Source: Onthophagus taurus
Taxonomy: Eukaryota > Arthropoda > Insecta > Coleoptera > Scarabaeidae
Assembly: GCF_036711975.1 (NCBI RefSeq)
Contig: NC_091967.1
Coordinates: forward strand, 28,582,001-28,646,000
Direction of reading: 5' to 3'
DNA: 64,000 nucleotides
Below the pieces are notes generated by a model, which was given only the letters and a program-made list of their open reading frames with translations, was not told the DNA's origin and did not search any database. Below, in pieces: positions 1 to 15,064 of this stretch (the stretch's first letter is position 1; every line of letters starts with the position of its first letter). Made by a program: the position numbers and the translations under genes.

Positions 1-3000
1 TTACAAGAGTGTTGAAAAAAAAACGGTATCCGGATCACAATACCGAAAAACTTTTACTACAAAAGTTGTAGCAAATTGTGCCCTTAACACAACGGTCTAT
101 AGCTTTTTTGCTCCCAGGTGCATCAATGTGGAGAATTTTTCAAAAATGTGGAAATTACAAGAGTGTTGAAAAAAAAACGGTATCCGGAGCACAATACAGA
201 AAAACTTTTACTACAAAAGTTGTAGGAAATTGTGCCCTCAACACAATTGTCTGTATCTTTTTCGCTCCCAGATGCATCAATGTGGAGAATTTTTCAAAAA
301 TGTGGAAATTACAAGAGTGTTGAAAAAAAACGGTATCCGGATCACAATACAGAAAAACTTTTACTACAAAAGTTGTAGCAAATTGTGCCCTTAACACAAC
401 GGTCTGTAACTTTTTTGCTCCCAGATGCATCAATGAGCAGAATTTTTCAAAAATGTGGAAATTAGAAGAGTGTTGAAAAAAAACGGTATCCGGAGCACAA
501 TACGGGAAAACTTCTACTACAAAAGTTGTAGCAAGTTGTGCCCTCAACACAATTGTCTGTATCTTTTTTGCTTCCAGATGCATCAATGTGGAGAATTTTT
601 CAAAAATGTGGAAATTACAAGAGTGTTGAAAAAAAACGGTATCCGGATCACAATACCGAAAAACTTTTACTACAAAAGTTGTAGCAAATTGTGCCCTCAA
701 CACAATTGTCTGTATCTTTTTTGCTTCCAGATGCATCAATGTGGAGAATTTTTCAAAAATGAGGAAATTACAAGAGTGTTGAAAAAAAAACGGTATCCGG
801 ATCACAATACCGAAAAACTTTTACTACAAAAGTTGTAGCAAATTGTGCCCTTAACACAACGGTCTGTAACTTTTTTGCTCCCAGATGCATCAACGAGCAG
901 AATTTTTCAAAAATGTCAAAATTAGAAGACTGTTGAAAAAAAACGGTATCCGGAGCACAATACCGAAAAACATTTACTACAAAAGTTGTAGCAAATTGTG
1001 CCCTTAACACAACGGTCTATAACTTTTTTGCTCCCAGGTGCATCAATGTGGAGAATTTTTCAAAAATGTGGAAATTACAAGAGTGTTGAAAAAAAAACGG
1101 TATCCGGAGCACAATACAGAAAAACTTTTACTACAAAAGTTGTAGGAAATTGTGCCCTCAACACAATTGTCTGTATCTTTTTCGCTCCCAGATGCATCAA
1201 TGTGGAGAATTTTTCAAAAATGTGGAAATTACAAGAGTGTTGAAAAAAAACGGTACCCGTATCACAATACAGAAAAACTTTTACTACAAAAGTTGTAGCA
1301 AATTGTACCCTTAACACAACGGTCTCTAACTTTTTTGCTCCCAGATGCATCAATGAGCAGAATTTTTCAAAAATGTCAAAATTAGAAGACTGTTGAAAAA
1401 AAACGGTATCCGGAGCACAATACCGAAAAACATTTACTACAAAAGTTGTAGCAAATTGTACCCTTAACACAACGGTCTATAACTTTTTTGCTCCCAGGTG
1501 CATCAATGTGGAGAATTTTTCAAAAATGTGGAAATTACAAGAGTGTTGAAAAAAAAACGGTATCCGGAGCACAATACAGAAAAACTTTTACTACAAAAGT
1601 TGTAGGAAATTGTGCCCTCAACACAATTGTCTGTATCTTTTTCGCTCCCAGATGCATCAATGTGGAGAATTTTTCAAAAATGTGGAAATTACAAGAGTGT
1701 TGAAAAAAAACGGTATCCGGATCACAATACAGAAAAACTTTTACTACAAAAGTTGTAGCAAATTGTGCCCTTAACACAACGGTCTGTAACTTTTTTGCTC
1801 CCAGATGCATCAATGAGCAGAATTTTTCAAAAATGTGGAAATTAGAAGAGTGTTGAAAAAAAACGGTATCCGGAGCACAATACGGGAAACCTTCTACTAC
1901 AAAAGTTGTAGCAAATTGTGCCCTCAACACAATTGTCTGTATCTTTTTTGCTTCCAGATGCATCAATGTGGAGAATTTTTCAAAAATGTGGAAATTACAA
2001 GAGTGTTGAAAAAAAACGGTATCCGGATCACAATACCGAAAAACTTTTACTACAAAAGTTGTAGCAAATTGTGCCCTCAACACAATTGTCTGTATCTTTT
2101 TTGCTTCCAGATGCATCAATGTGGAGAATTTTTCAAAAATGAGAAAATTACAAGAGTGTTGAAAAAAAACGGTATCCGGATCACAATACCGAAAAACTTT
2201 TACTACAAAAGTTGTAGCAAATTGTGCCCTTAACACAACGGTCTGTAACTTTTTTGCTCCCAGATGCATCAACGAGCAGAATTTTTCAAAAATGTCAAAA
2301 TTAGAAGACTGTTGAAAAAAAACGGTATCCGGAGCACAATACCGAAAAACATTTACTACAAAAGTTGTAGCAAATTGTGCCCTTAACACAACGGTCTATA
2401 ACTTTTTTGCTCCCAGGTGCATCAATGTGGAGAATTTTTAAAAAATGTGGAAATTACAAGAGTGTTGAAAAAAAAACGGTATCCGGAGCACAATACAGAA
2501 AAACTTTTACTACAAAAGTTGTAGGAAATTGTGCCCTCAACACAATTGTCTGTATCTTTTTCGCTCCCAGATGCATCAATGTGGAGAATTTTTCAAAAAT
2601 GTGGAAATTACAAGAGTGTTGAAAAAAAACGGTACCCGTATCACAATACAGAAAAACTTTTACTACAAAAGTTGTAGCAAATTGTACCCTTAACACAACG
2701 GTCTCTAACTTTTTTGCTCCCAGATGCACCAATGAGCAGAATTTTTCAAAAATGTCAAAATTAGAAGACTGTTGAAAAAAAACGGTATCCGGAGCACAAT
2801 ACCGAAAAACATTTACTACAAAAGTTGTAGCAAATTGTACCCTTAACACAACGGTCTATAACTTTTTTGCTCCCAGGTGCATCAATGTGGAGAATTTTTC
2901 AAAAATGTGGAAATTACAAGAGTGTTGAAAAAAAAACGGTATCCGGAGCACAATACAGAAAAACTTTTACTACAAAAGTTGTAGCAAATTGTGCCCTTAA

Positions 3001-4016
3001 CACAACGGTCTGTAACTTTTTTGCTCCCAGATGCATCAACGAGCAGAATTTTTCAAAAATGTCAAAATTAGAAGACTGTTGAAAAAAAACGGTATCCGGA
3101 GCACAATACCGAAAAACATTTACTACAAAAGTTGTAGGAAATTGTGCCCTCAACACAATTGTCTGTATCTTTTTCGCTCCCAGATGCATCAATGTGGAGA
3201 ATTTTTCAAAAATGTGGAAATTACAAGAGTGTTGAAAAAAAACGGTATCCGGATCACAATACAGAAAAACTTTTACTACAAAAGTTGTAGCAAATTGTGC
3301 CCTTAACACAACGGTCTGTAACTTTTTTGCTCCCAGATGCATCAATGAGCAGAATTTTTCAAAAATGTGGAAATTAGAAGAGTGTTGAAAAAAAACGGTA
3401 TCCGGAGCACAATACGGGAAACCTTCTACTACAAAAGTTGTAGCAAATTGTGCCCTCAACACAATTGTCTGTATCTTTTTTGCTTCCACATGCATCAATG
3501 TGGAGAATTTTTCAAAAATGTGGAAATTACAAGAGTGTTAAAAAAACGGTATCCGGATCACAATACCGAAAAACTTTTACTACAAAAGTTGTAGCAAATT
3601 GTGCCCTCAACACAATTGTCTGTATCTTTTTTGCTTCCAGATGCATCAATGTGGAGAATTTTTCAAAAATGTGGAAATTACAAGAGTGTTGAAAAAAAAC
3701 GGTATCCGGATCACAATACCGAAAAACTTTTACTACAAAAGTTGTAGCAAATTGTGCCCTCAACACAAGTGTCTGTATCTTTTTTGCTTCCAGATGCATC
3801 AATGTGGAGAATTTTTCAAAAATGAGGAAATTACAAGAGTGTTGAAAAAAAACGGTATCCGGATCACAATACCGAAAAACTTTTACTACAAAAGTTGTAG
3901 CAAATTGTGCCCTTAACACAACGGTCTATAACTTTTTTGCTCCCAGGTGCATCAATGTGGAGAATTTTTCAAAAATGTGGAAATTACAAGAGTGTTGAAA
4001 AAAAAACGGTATCCGG

Positions 4017-6755
4017 AGCACAATACCGAAAAACTTTTACTACAAAAGTTGTAGCAAATTGTGCCCTTAACACAACGGTCTGTAACTTTTTTGCTCCCAG
4101 ATGCATCAACGAGCAGAATTTTTCAAAAATGTCAAATTAGAAGACTGTTGAAAAAAAACGGTATCCGGAGCACAATACCGAAAAACATTTACTACAAAAG
4201 TTGTAGCAAATTGTGCCCTTAACACAACGGTCTATAACTTTTTTGCTCCCAGGTGCATCAATGTGGAGAATTTTTCAAAAATGTGGAAATTACAAGAGTG
4301 TTGAAAAAAAAACGGTATCCGGAGCACAATACAGAAAAACTTTTACTACAAAAGTTGTAGGAAATTGTGCCCTCAACACAATTGTCTGTATCTTTTTCGC
4401 TCCCAGATGCATCAATGTGGAGAATTTTTCAAAAATGTGGAAATTACAAGAGTGTTGAAAAAAAACGGTACCCGTATCACAATACAGAAAAACTTTTACT
4501 ACAAAAGTTGTAGCAAATTGTGCCCTTAACACAACGGTCTGTAACTTTTTTGCTCCCAGATGCATCAACGAGCAGAATTTTTCAAAAATGTCAAAATTAG
4601 AAGACTGTTGAAAAAAAACGGTATCCGGAGCACAATACCGAAAAACATTTACTACAAAAGTTGTAGCAAATTGTGCCCTTAACACAACGGTCTATAACTT
4701 TTTTGCTCCCAGGTGCATCAATGTGGAGAATTTTTCAAAAATGTGGAAATTACAAGAGTGTTGAAAAAAAAACGGTATCCGGAGCACAATACAGAAAAAC
4801 TTTTACTACAAAAGTTGTAGGAAATTGTGCCCTCAACACAATTGTCTGTATCTTTTTCGCTCCCAGATGCATCAATGTGGAGAATTTTTCAAAAATGTGG
4901 AAATTACAAGAGTGTTGAAAAAAAACGGTACCCGTATCACAATACAGAAAAACTTTTACTACAAAAGTTGTAGCAAATTGTGCCCTTAACACAACGGTCT
5001 GTAACTTTTTTGCTCCCAGATGCATCAACGAGCAGAATTTTTCAAAAATGTCAAAATTAGAAGACTGTTGAAAAAAAACGGTATCCGGAGCACAATACCG
5101 AAAAACATTTACTACAAAAGTTGTAGCAAATTGTGCCCTTAACACAACGGTCTATAACTTTTTTGCTCCCAGGTGCATCAATGTGGAGAATTTTTCAAAA
5201 ATGTGGAAATTACAAGAGTGTTGAAAAAAAAACGGTATCCGGAGCACAATACAGAAAAACTTTTACTACAAAAGTTGTAGGAAATTGTGCCCTCAACACA
5301 ATTGTCTGTATCTTTTTTGCTCCCAGATGCATCAATGTGGAGAATTTTTCAAAAATGTGGAAATTACAAGAGTGTTGAAAAAAAACGGTATCCGGATCAC
5401 AATACCGAAAAACTTTTACTACAAAAGTTGTAGCAAATTGTGCCCTTAACACAACGGTCTATAGCTTTTTTGCTCCCAGGTGCATCAATGTGGAGAATTT
5501 TTCAAAAATGTGGAAATTACAAGAGTGTTGAAAAAAAAACGGTATCCGGAGCACAATACAGAAAAACTTTTACTACAAAAGTTGTAGGAAATTGTGCCCT
5601 CAACACAATTGTCTGTATCTTTTTTGCTCCCAGATGCATCAATGTGGAGAATTTTTCAAAAATGTGGAAATTACAAGAGTGTTGAAAAAAAACGGTATCT
5701 GGATCACAATACAGAAAAACTTTTACTACAAAAGTTGTAGCAAATTGTGCCCTTAACACAACGGTCTGTACCTTTTTCGCTCCCAGATGCATCAATGAGC
5801 AGAATTTTTCAAAAATGTGGAAATTAGAAGAGTGTTGAAAAAAAACGGTATCCGGAGCACAATACGGGAAAACTTCTACTACAAAAGTTGTAGCAAATTG
5901 TGCCCTCAACACAATTGTCTGTATCTTTTTTGCTTCCAGATGCATCAATGTGGAGAATTTTTCAAAAATGAGGAAATTACAAGAGTGTTGAAAAAAAACG
6001 GTATCCGGAGCACAATACCGAAAAACATTTACTACAAAAGTTGTAGCAAATTGTGCCCTTAACACAACGGTCTATAACTTTTTTGCTCCCAGGTGCATCA
6101 ATGTGGAGAATTTTTCAAAAATGTGGAAATTACAAGAGTGTTGAAAAAAAAACGGTATCCGGAGCACAATACAGAAAAACTTTTACTACAAAAGTTGTAG
6201 GAAATTGTGCCCTCAACACAATTGTCTGTATCTTTTTCGCTCCCAGATGCATCAATGTGGAGAATTTTTCAAAAATGTGGAAATTACAAGAGTGTTGAAA
6301 AAAAACGGTACCCGTATCACAATACAGAAAAACTTTTACTACAAAAGTTGTAGCAAATTGTACCCTTAACACAACGGTCTCTAACTTTTTTGCTCCCAGA
6401 TGCATCAATGAGCAGAATTTTTCAAAAATGTCAAAATTAGAAGACTGTTGAAAAAAAACGGTATCCGGAGCACAATACCGAAAAACATTTACTACAAAAG
6501 TTGTAGCAAATTGTGCCCTTAACACAACGGTCTATAACTTTTTTGCTCCCAGGTGCATCAATGTGGAGAATTTTTCAAAAATGTGGAAATTACAAGAGTG
6601 TTGAAAAAAAAACGGTATCCGGAGCACAATACAGAAAAACTTTTACTACAAAAGTTGTAGGAAATTGTGCCCTCAACACAATTGTCTGTATCTTTTTTGC
6701 TCCCAGATGCATCAATGTGGAGAATTTTTCAAAAATGTGGAAATTACAAGAGTGT
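4017..6755. repeat. Segmental duplication inside the satellite, copy 1
   Basis: This 2.74-kb block recurs at 17,484-20,222 at a constant offset of 13,467 bp (88 monomers). Even private variants are shared, such as the one-base deletion giving GTCAAATTAG at 4,131 and 17,598. I noticed only isolated differences, for example near 6,490/19,957 and 6,637/20,104. Both edges are visible as loss of collinearity between the copies. Confidence 0.85.
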
Positions 6756-6849
6756 TGAAAAAAAAACGGTATTCGGATCACAATACAGAAAAACTTTTAC
6801 TACAAAAGTTGTAGCAAATTGTGCCCTTAACACAACGGTCTTAAATTTT

Positions 6850-9800
6850 TGCTCCCAGATGCATCAATGAGCAGAATTTTTCAAAAATGTGGAAATTAGA
6901 AGAGTATTGAAAAAAAACGGTATCCGGAGCACAATACGGGAAAACTTCTACTACAAAAGTTGTAGCAAATTGTGCCCTCAACACAATTGTCTGTATCTTT
7001 TTTGCTCCCAGATGCATCAATGTGGAGAATTTTTCAAAAATGTGGAAATTACAAGAGTGTTGAAAAGAAACGGTATCCGGATCACAATACCGAAAAACTT
7101 TTACTACAAAAGTTGTAGCAAATTGTGCCCTTAACACAACGGTCTGTAACTTTTTTGCTCCCAGATGCATCAATGAGCAGAATTTTTCAAAAATGTCAAA
7201 ATTAGAAGACTGTTGAAAAAAAACGGTATCCGGAGCACAATACCGAAAAACATTTACTACAAAAGTTGTAGCAAATTGTGCCCTTAACACAACGGTCTAT
7301 AACTTTTTTGCTCCCAGGTGCATCAATGTGGAGAATTTTTCAAAAATGTGGAAATTACAAGAGTGTTGAAAAAAAAACGGTATCCGGAGCACAATACAGA
7401 AAAACTTTTACTACAAAAGTTGTAGGAAATTGTGCCCTCAACACAATTGTCTGTATCTTTTTCGCTCCCAGATGCATCAATGTGGAGAATTTTTCAAAAA
7501 TGTGGAAATTACAAGAGTGTTGAAAAAAAACGGTACCCGTATCACAATACAGAAAAACTTTTACTACAAAAGTTGTAGCAAATTGTACCCTTAACACAAC
7601 GGTCTCTAGCTTTTTTGCTCCCAGATGCATCAATGAGCAGAATTTTTCAAAAATGTCAAAATTAGAAGACTGTTGAAAAAAAACGGTATCCGGAGCACAA
7701 TACCGAAAAACATTTACTACAAAAGTTGTAGCAAATTGTGCCCTTAACACAACGGTCTATAACTTTTTTGCTCCCAGGTGCATCAATGTGGAGAATTTTT
7801 CAAAAATGTGGAAATTACAAGAGTGTTGAAAAAAAAACGGTATCCGGAGCACAATACAGAAAAACTTTTACTACAAAAGTTGTAGGAAATTGTGCCCTCA
7901 ACACAATTGTCTGTATCTTTTTTGCTCCCAGATGCATCAATGTGGAGAATTTTTCAAAAATGTGGAAATTACAAGAGTGTTGAAAAAAAACGGTATCCGG
8001 ATCACAATACAGAAAAACTTTTACTACAAAAGTTGTAGCAAATTGTGCCCTTAACACAACGGTCTGTAACTTTTTTGCTCCCAGATGCATCAATGAGCAG
8101 AATTTTTCAAAAATGTGGAAATTAGAAGAGTGTTGAAAAAAAACGGTATCCGGAGCACAATACGGGAAAACTTCTACTACAAAAGTTGTAGCAAATTGTG
8201 CCCTCAACACAATTGTCTGTATCTTTTTTGCTCCCAGATGCATCAATGTGGAGAATTTTTCAAAAATGTGGAAATTACAAGAGTGTTGAAAAGAAACGGT
8301 ATCCGGATCACAATACAGAAAAACTTTTACTACAAAAGTTGTAGCAAATTGTGCCCTTAACACAACGGTCTGTAACTTTTTTGCTCCCAGATGCATCAAT
8401 GAGCAGAATTTTTCAAAAATGTGGAAATTAGAAGAGTGTTGAAAAAAAACGGTATCCGGAGCACAATACGGGAAAACTTCTACTACAAAAGTTGTAGCAA
8501 ATTGTGCCCTCAACACAATTGTCTGTATCTTTTTTGCTCCCAGATGCATCAATGTGGAGAATTTTTCAAAAATGTGGAAATTACAAGAGTGTTGAAAAGA
8601 AACGGTATCCGGATCACAATACCGAAAAACTTTTACTACAAAAGTTGTAGCAAATTGTGCCCTTAACACAACGGTCTGTAACTTTTTTGCTCCCAGATGC
8701 ATCAATGAGCAGAATTTTTCAAAAATGTCAAAATTAGAAGACTGTTGAAAAAAAACGGTATCCGGAGCACAATACCGAAAAACATTTACTACAAAAGTTG
8801 TAGCAAATTGTGCCCTTAACACAACGGTCTATAACTTTTTTGCTCCCAGGTGCATCAATGTGGAGAATTTTTCAAAAATGTGGAAATTACAAGAGTGTTG
8901 AAAAAAAAACGGTATCCGGAGCACAATACAGAAAAACTTTTACTACAAAAGTTGTAGGAAATTGTGCCCTCAACACAATTGTCTGTATCTTTTTCGCTCC
9001 CAGATGCATCAATGTGGAGAATTTTTCAAAAATGTGGAAATTACAAGAGTGTTGAAAAAAAACGGTACCCGTATCACAATACAGAAAAACTTTTACTACA
9101 AAAGTTGTAGCAAATTGTACCCTTAACACAACGGTCTCTAGCTTTTTTGCTCCCAGATGCATCAATGAGCAGAATTTTTCAAAAATGTCAAAATTAGAAG
9201 ACTGTTGAAAAAAAACGGTATCCGGAGCACAATACCGAAAAACATTTACTACAAAAGTTGTAGCAAATTGTGCCCTTAACACAACGGTCTATAACTTTTT
9301 TGCTCCCAGGTGCATCAATGTGGAGAATTTTTCAAAAATGTGGAAATTACAAGAGTGTTGAAAAAAAAACGGTATCCGGAGCACAATACAGAAAAACTTT
9401 TACTACAAAAGTTGTAGGAAATTGTGCCCTCAACACAATTGTCTGTATCTTTTTTGCTCCCAGATGCATCAATGTGGAGAATTTTTCAAAAATGTGGAAA
9501 TTACAAGAGTGTTGAAAAAAAACGGTATCCGGATCACAATACAGAAAAACTTTTACTACAAAAGTTGTAGCAAATTGTGCCCTTAACACAACGGTCTGTA
9601 ACTTTTTTGCTCCCAGATGCATCAATGAGCAGAATTTTTCAAAAATGTGGAAATTAGAAGAGTGTTGAAAAAAAACGGTATCCGGAGCACAATACGGGAA
9701 AACTTCTACTACAAAAGTTGTAGCAAATTGTGCCCTCAACACAATTGTCTGTATCTTTTTTGCTCCCAGATGCATCAATGTGGAGAATTTTTCAAAAATG

Positions 9801-9890
9801 TGGAAATTACAAGAGTGTTGAAAAGAAACGGTATCCGGATCACAATACAGAAAAACTTTTACTACAAAAGTTGTAGCAAATTGTGCCCTC
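6850..9890. repeat. Higher-order repeat, period 1,532 bp (10 monomers, two copies)
   Basis: Variant monomers at 6,889, 7,278 and 7,738 recur exactly 1,532 bp later at 8,421, 8,810 and 9,270, including the GAAAAGAAACGG variant of the A-run. A shorter 306-bp (two-monomer) duplication, 8,115 to 8,421, lies within it. Confidence 0.8.
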
Positions 9891-10794
9891 AACACAATTG
9901 TCTGTATCTTTTTTGCTTCCAGATGCATCAATGTGGAGAATTTTTCAAAAATGAGAAAATTACAAGAGTGTTGAAAAAAAACGGTATCCGGATCACAATA
10001 CCGAAAAACTTTTACTACAAAAGTTGTAGCAAATTGTGCCCTTAACACAACGGTCTGTAACTTTTTTGCTCCCAGATGCATCAACGAGCAGAATTTTTCA
10101 AAAATGTCAAAATTAGAAGACTGTTGAAAAAAAACGGTATCCGGAGCACAATACCGAAAAACATTTACTACAAAAGTTGTAGCAAATTGTGCCCTTAACA
10201 CAACGGTCTATAACTTTTTTGCTCCCAGGTGCATCAATGTGGAGAATTTTTAAAAAATGTGGAAATTACAAGAGTGTTGAAAAAAAAACGGTATCCGGAG
10301 CACAATACAGAAAAACTTTTACTACAAAAGTTGTAGGAAATTGTGCCCTCAACACAATTGTCTGTATCTTTTTCGCTCCCAGATGCATCAATGTGGAGAA
10401 TTTTTCAAAAATGTGGAAATTACAAGAGTGTTGAAAAAAAACGGTACCCGTATCACAATACAGAAAAACTTTTACTACAAAAGTTGTAGCAAATTGTACC
10501 CTTAACACAACGGTCTCTAACTTTTTTGCTCCCAGATGCACCAATGAGCAGAATTTTTCAAAAATGTCAAAATTAGAAGACTGTTGAAAAAAAACGGTAT
10601 CCGGAGCACAATACCGAAAAACATTTACTACAAAAGTTGTAGCAAATTGTACCCTTAACACAACGGTCTATAACTTTTTTGCTCCCAGGTGCATCAATGT
10701 GGAGAATTTTTCAAAAATGTGGAAATTACAAGAGTGTTGAAAAAAAAACGGTATCCGGAGCACAATACAGAAAAACTTTTACTACAAAAGTTGT

Positions 10795-13700
10795 AGCAAA
10801 TTGTGCCCTTAACACAACGGTCTGTAACTTTTTTGCTCCCAGATGCATCAACGAGCAGAATTTTTCAAAAATGTCAAAATTAGAAGACTGTTGAAAAAAA
10901 ACGGTATCCGGAGCACAATACCGAAAAACATTTACTACAAAAGTTGTAGCAAATTGTGCCCTCAACACAATTGTCTGTATCTTTTTCGCTCCCAGATGCA
11001 TCAATGTGGAGAATTTTTCAAAAATGTGGAAATTACAAGAGTGTTGAAAAAAAACGGTACCCGTATCACAATACAGAAAAACTTTTACTACAAAAGTTGT
11101 AGCAAATTGTGCCCTTAACACAACGGTCTGTAACTTTTTTGCTCCCAGATGCATCAATGAGCAGAATTTTTCAAAAATGTGGAAATTAGAAGAGTGTTGA
11201 AAAAAAACGGTATCCGGAGCACAATACGGGAAACCTTCTACTACAAAAGTTGTAGCAAATTGTGCCCTCAACACAATTGTCTGTATCTTTTTTGCTTCCA
11301 GATGCATCAATGTGGAGAATTTTTCAAAAATGTGGAAATTACAAGAGTGTTGAAAAAAAACGGTATCCGGATCACAATACCGAAAAACTTTTACTACAAA
11401 AGTTGTAGCAAATTGTGCCCTCAACACAATTGTCTGTATCTTTTTTGCTTCCAGATGCATCAATGTGGAGAATTTTTCAAAAATGAGGAAATTACAAGAG
11501 TGTTGAAAAAAAAACGGTATCCGGATCACAATACCGAAAAACTTTTACTACAAAAGTTGTAGCAAATTGTGCCCTTAACACAACGGTCTGTAACTTTTTT
11601 GCTCCCAGATGCATCAACGAGCAGAATTTTTCAAAAATGTCAAAATTAGAAGACTGTTGAAAAAAAACGGTATCCGGAGCACAATACCGAAAAACATTTA
11701 CTACAAAAGTTGTAGCAAATTGTGCCCTTAACACAACGGTCTATAACTTTTTTGCTCCCAGGTGCATCAATGTGGAGAATTTTTCAAAAATGTGGAAATT
11801 ACAAGAGTGTTGAAAAAAAAACGGTATCCGGAGCACAATACAGAAAAACTTTTACTACAAAAGTTGTAGGAAATTGTGCCCTCAACACAATTGTCTGTAT
11901 CTTTTTCGCTCCCAGATGCATCAATGTGGAGAATTTTTCAAAAATGTGGAAATTACAAGAGTGTTGAAAAAAAACGGTATCCGGATCACAATACAGAAAA
12001 ACTTTTACTACAAAAGTTGTAGCAAATTGTGCCCTTAACACAACGGTCTGTAACTTTTTTGCTCCCAGATGCATCAATGAGCAGAATTTTTCAAAAATGT
12101 GGAAATTAGAAGAGTGTTGAAAAAAAACGGTATCCGGAGCACAATACGGGAAACCTTCTACTACAAAAGTTGTAGCAAATTGTGCCCTCAACACAATTGT
12201 CTGTATCTTTTTTGCTTCCAGATGCATCAATGTGGAGAATTTTTCAAAAATGTGGAAATTACAAGAGTGTTAAAAAAACGGTATCCGGATCACAATACCG
12301 AAAAACTTTTACTACAAAAGTTGTAGCAAATTGTGCCCTCAACACAATTGTCTGTATCTTTTTTGCTTCCAGATGCATCAATGTGGAGAATTTTTCAAAA
12401 ATGTGGAAATTACAAGAGTGTTGAAAAAAAACGGTATCCGGATCACAATACCGAAAAACTTTTACTACAAAAGTTGTAGCAAATTGTGCCCTCAACACAA
12501 TTGTCTGTATCTTTTTTGCTTCCAGATGCATCAATGTGGAGAATTTTTCAAAAATGAGGAAATTACAAGAGTGTTGAAAAAAAACGGTATCCGGATCACA
12601 ATACCGAAAAACTTTTACTACAAAAGTTGTAGCAAATTGTGCCCTTAACACAACGGTCTGTAACTTTTTTGCTCCCAGATGCATCAACGAGCAGAATTTT
12701 TCAAAAATGTCAAAATTAGAAGACTGTTGAAAAAAAACGGTATCCGGAGCACAATACCGAAAAACATTTACTACAAAAGTTGTAGCAAATTGTGCCCTTA
12801 ACACAACGGTCTGTAACTTTTTTGCTCCCAGATGCATCAACGAGCAGAATTTTTCAAAAATGTCAAAATTAGAAGACTGTTGAAAAAAAACGGTATCCGG
12901 AGCACAATACCGAAAAACATTTACTACAAAAGTTGTAGCAAATTGTGCCCTCAACACAATTGTCTGTATCTTTTTCGCTCCCAGATGCATCAATGTGGAG
13001 AATTTTTCAAAAATGTGGAAATTACAAGAGTGTTGAAAAAAAACGGTACCCGTATCACAATACAGAAAAACTTTTACTACAAAAGTTGTAGCAAATTGTG
13101 CCCTTAACACAACGGTCTGTAACTTTTTTGCTCCCAGATGCATCAATGAGCAGAATTTTTCAAAAATGTGGAAATTAGAAGAGTGTTGAAAAAAAACGGT
13201 ATCCGGAGCACAATACGGGAAACCTTCTACTACAAAAGTTGTAGCAAATTGTGCCCTCAACACAATTGTCTGTATCTTTTTTGCTTCCAGATGCATCAAT
13301 GTGGAGAATTTTTCAAAAATGTGGAAATTACAAGAGTGTTGAAAAAAAACGGTATCCGGATCACAATACCGAAAAACTTTTACTACAAAAGTTGTAGCAA
13401 ATTGTGCCCTCAACACAATTGTCTGTATCTTTTTTGCTTCCAGATGCATCAATGTGGAGAATTTTTCAAAAATGAGGAAATTACAAGAGTGTTGAAAAAA
13501 AAACGGTATCCGGATCACAATACCGAAAAACTTTTACTACAAAAGTTGTAGCAAATTGTGCCCTTAACACAACGGTCTGTAACTTTTTTGCTCCCAGATG
13601 CATCAACGAGCAGAATTTTTCAAAAATGTCAAAATTAGAAGACTGTTGAAAAAAAACGGTATCCGGAGCACAATACCGAAAAACATTTACTACAAAAGTT

Positions 13701-14772
13701 GTAGCAAATTGTGCCCTTAACACAACGGTCTATAACTTTTTTGCTCCCAGGTGCATCAATGTGGAGAATTTTTCAAAAATGTGGAAATTACAAGAGTGTT
13801 GAAAAAAAAACGGTATCCGGAGCACAATACAGAAAAACTTTTACTACAAAAGTTGTAGGAAATTGTGCCCTCAACACAATTGTCTGTATCTTTTTCGCTC
13901 CCAGATGCATCAATGTGGAGAATTTTTCAAAAATGTGGAAATTACAAGAGTGTTGAAAAAAAACGGTATCCGGATCACAATACAGAAAAACTTTTACTAC
14001 AAAAGTTGTAGCAAATTGTGCCCTTAACACAACGGTCTGTAACTTTTTTGCTCCCAGATGCATCAATGAGCAGAATTTTTCAAAAATGTGGAAATTAGAA
14101 GAGTGTTGAAAAAAAACGGTATCCGGAGCACAATACGGGAAACCTTCTACTACAAAAGTTGTAGCAAATTGTGCCCTCAACACAATTGTCTGTATCTTTT
14201 TTGCTTCCAGATGCATCAATGTGGAGAATTTTTCAAAAATGTGGAAATTACAAGAGTGTTAAAAAAACGGTATCCGGATCACAATACCGAAAAACTTTTA
14301 CTACAAAAGTTGTAGCAAATTGTGCCCTCAACACAATTGTCTGTATCTTTTTTGCTTCCAGATGCATCAATGTGGAGAATTTTTCAAAAATGTGGAAATT
14401 ACAAGAGTGTTGAAAAAAAACGGTATCCGGATCACAATACCGAAAAACTTTTACTACAAAAGTTGTAGCAAATTGTGCCCTCAACACAATTGTTTGTATC
14501 TTTTTTGCTTCCAGATGCATCAATGTGGAGAATTTTTCAAAAATGAGGAAATTACAAGAGTGTTGAAAAAAAACGGTATCCGGATCACAATACCGAAAAA
14601 CTTTTACTACAAAAGTTGTAGCAAATTGTGCCCTTAACACAACGGTCTGTAACTTTTTTGCTCCCAGATGCATCAACGAGCAGAATTTTTCAAAAATGTC
14701 AAAATTAGAAGACTGTTGAAAAAAAACGGTATCCGGAGCACAATACCGAAAAACATTTACTACAAAAGTTGT
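10795..14772. repeat. Higher-order repeat, period 1,989 bp (13 monomers, two copies)
   Basis: Copy 1 (10,795-12,783) and copy 2 (12,784-14,772) are collinear with an exact offset of 1,989 bp (13 x 153). I saw one substitution between them, C/T at 12,503/14,492. Both include the monomer with a shortened A-run (GTGTTAAAAAAACGG). A further offset of 1,070 bp links 13,711 to 14,781, showing continued expansion to the right. Confidence 0.85.
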
Positions 14773-15064
14773 AGCAAATTGTGCCCTTAACACAACGGTC
14801 TATAACTTTTTTGCTCCCAGGTGCATCAATGTGGAGAATTTTTCAAAAATGTGGAAATTACAAGAGTGTTGAAAAAAAAACGGTATCCGGAGCACAATAC
14901 AGAAAAACTTTTACTACAAAAGTTGTAGGAAATTGTGCCCTCAACACAATTGTCTGTATCTTTTTCGCTCCCAGATGCATCAATGTGGAGAATTTTTCAA
15001 AAATGTGGAAATTACAAGAGTGTTGAAAAAAAACGGTATCCGGATCACAATACAGAAAAACTTT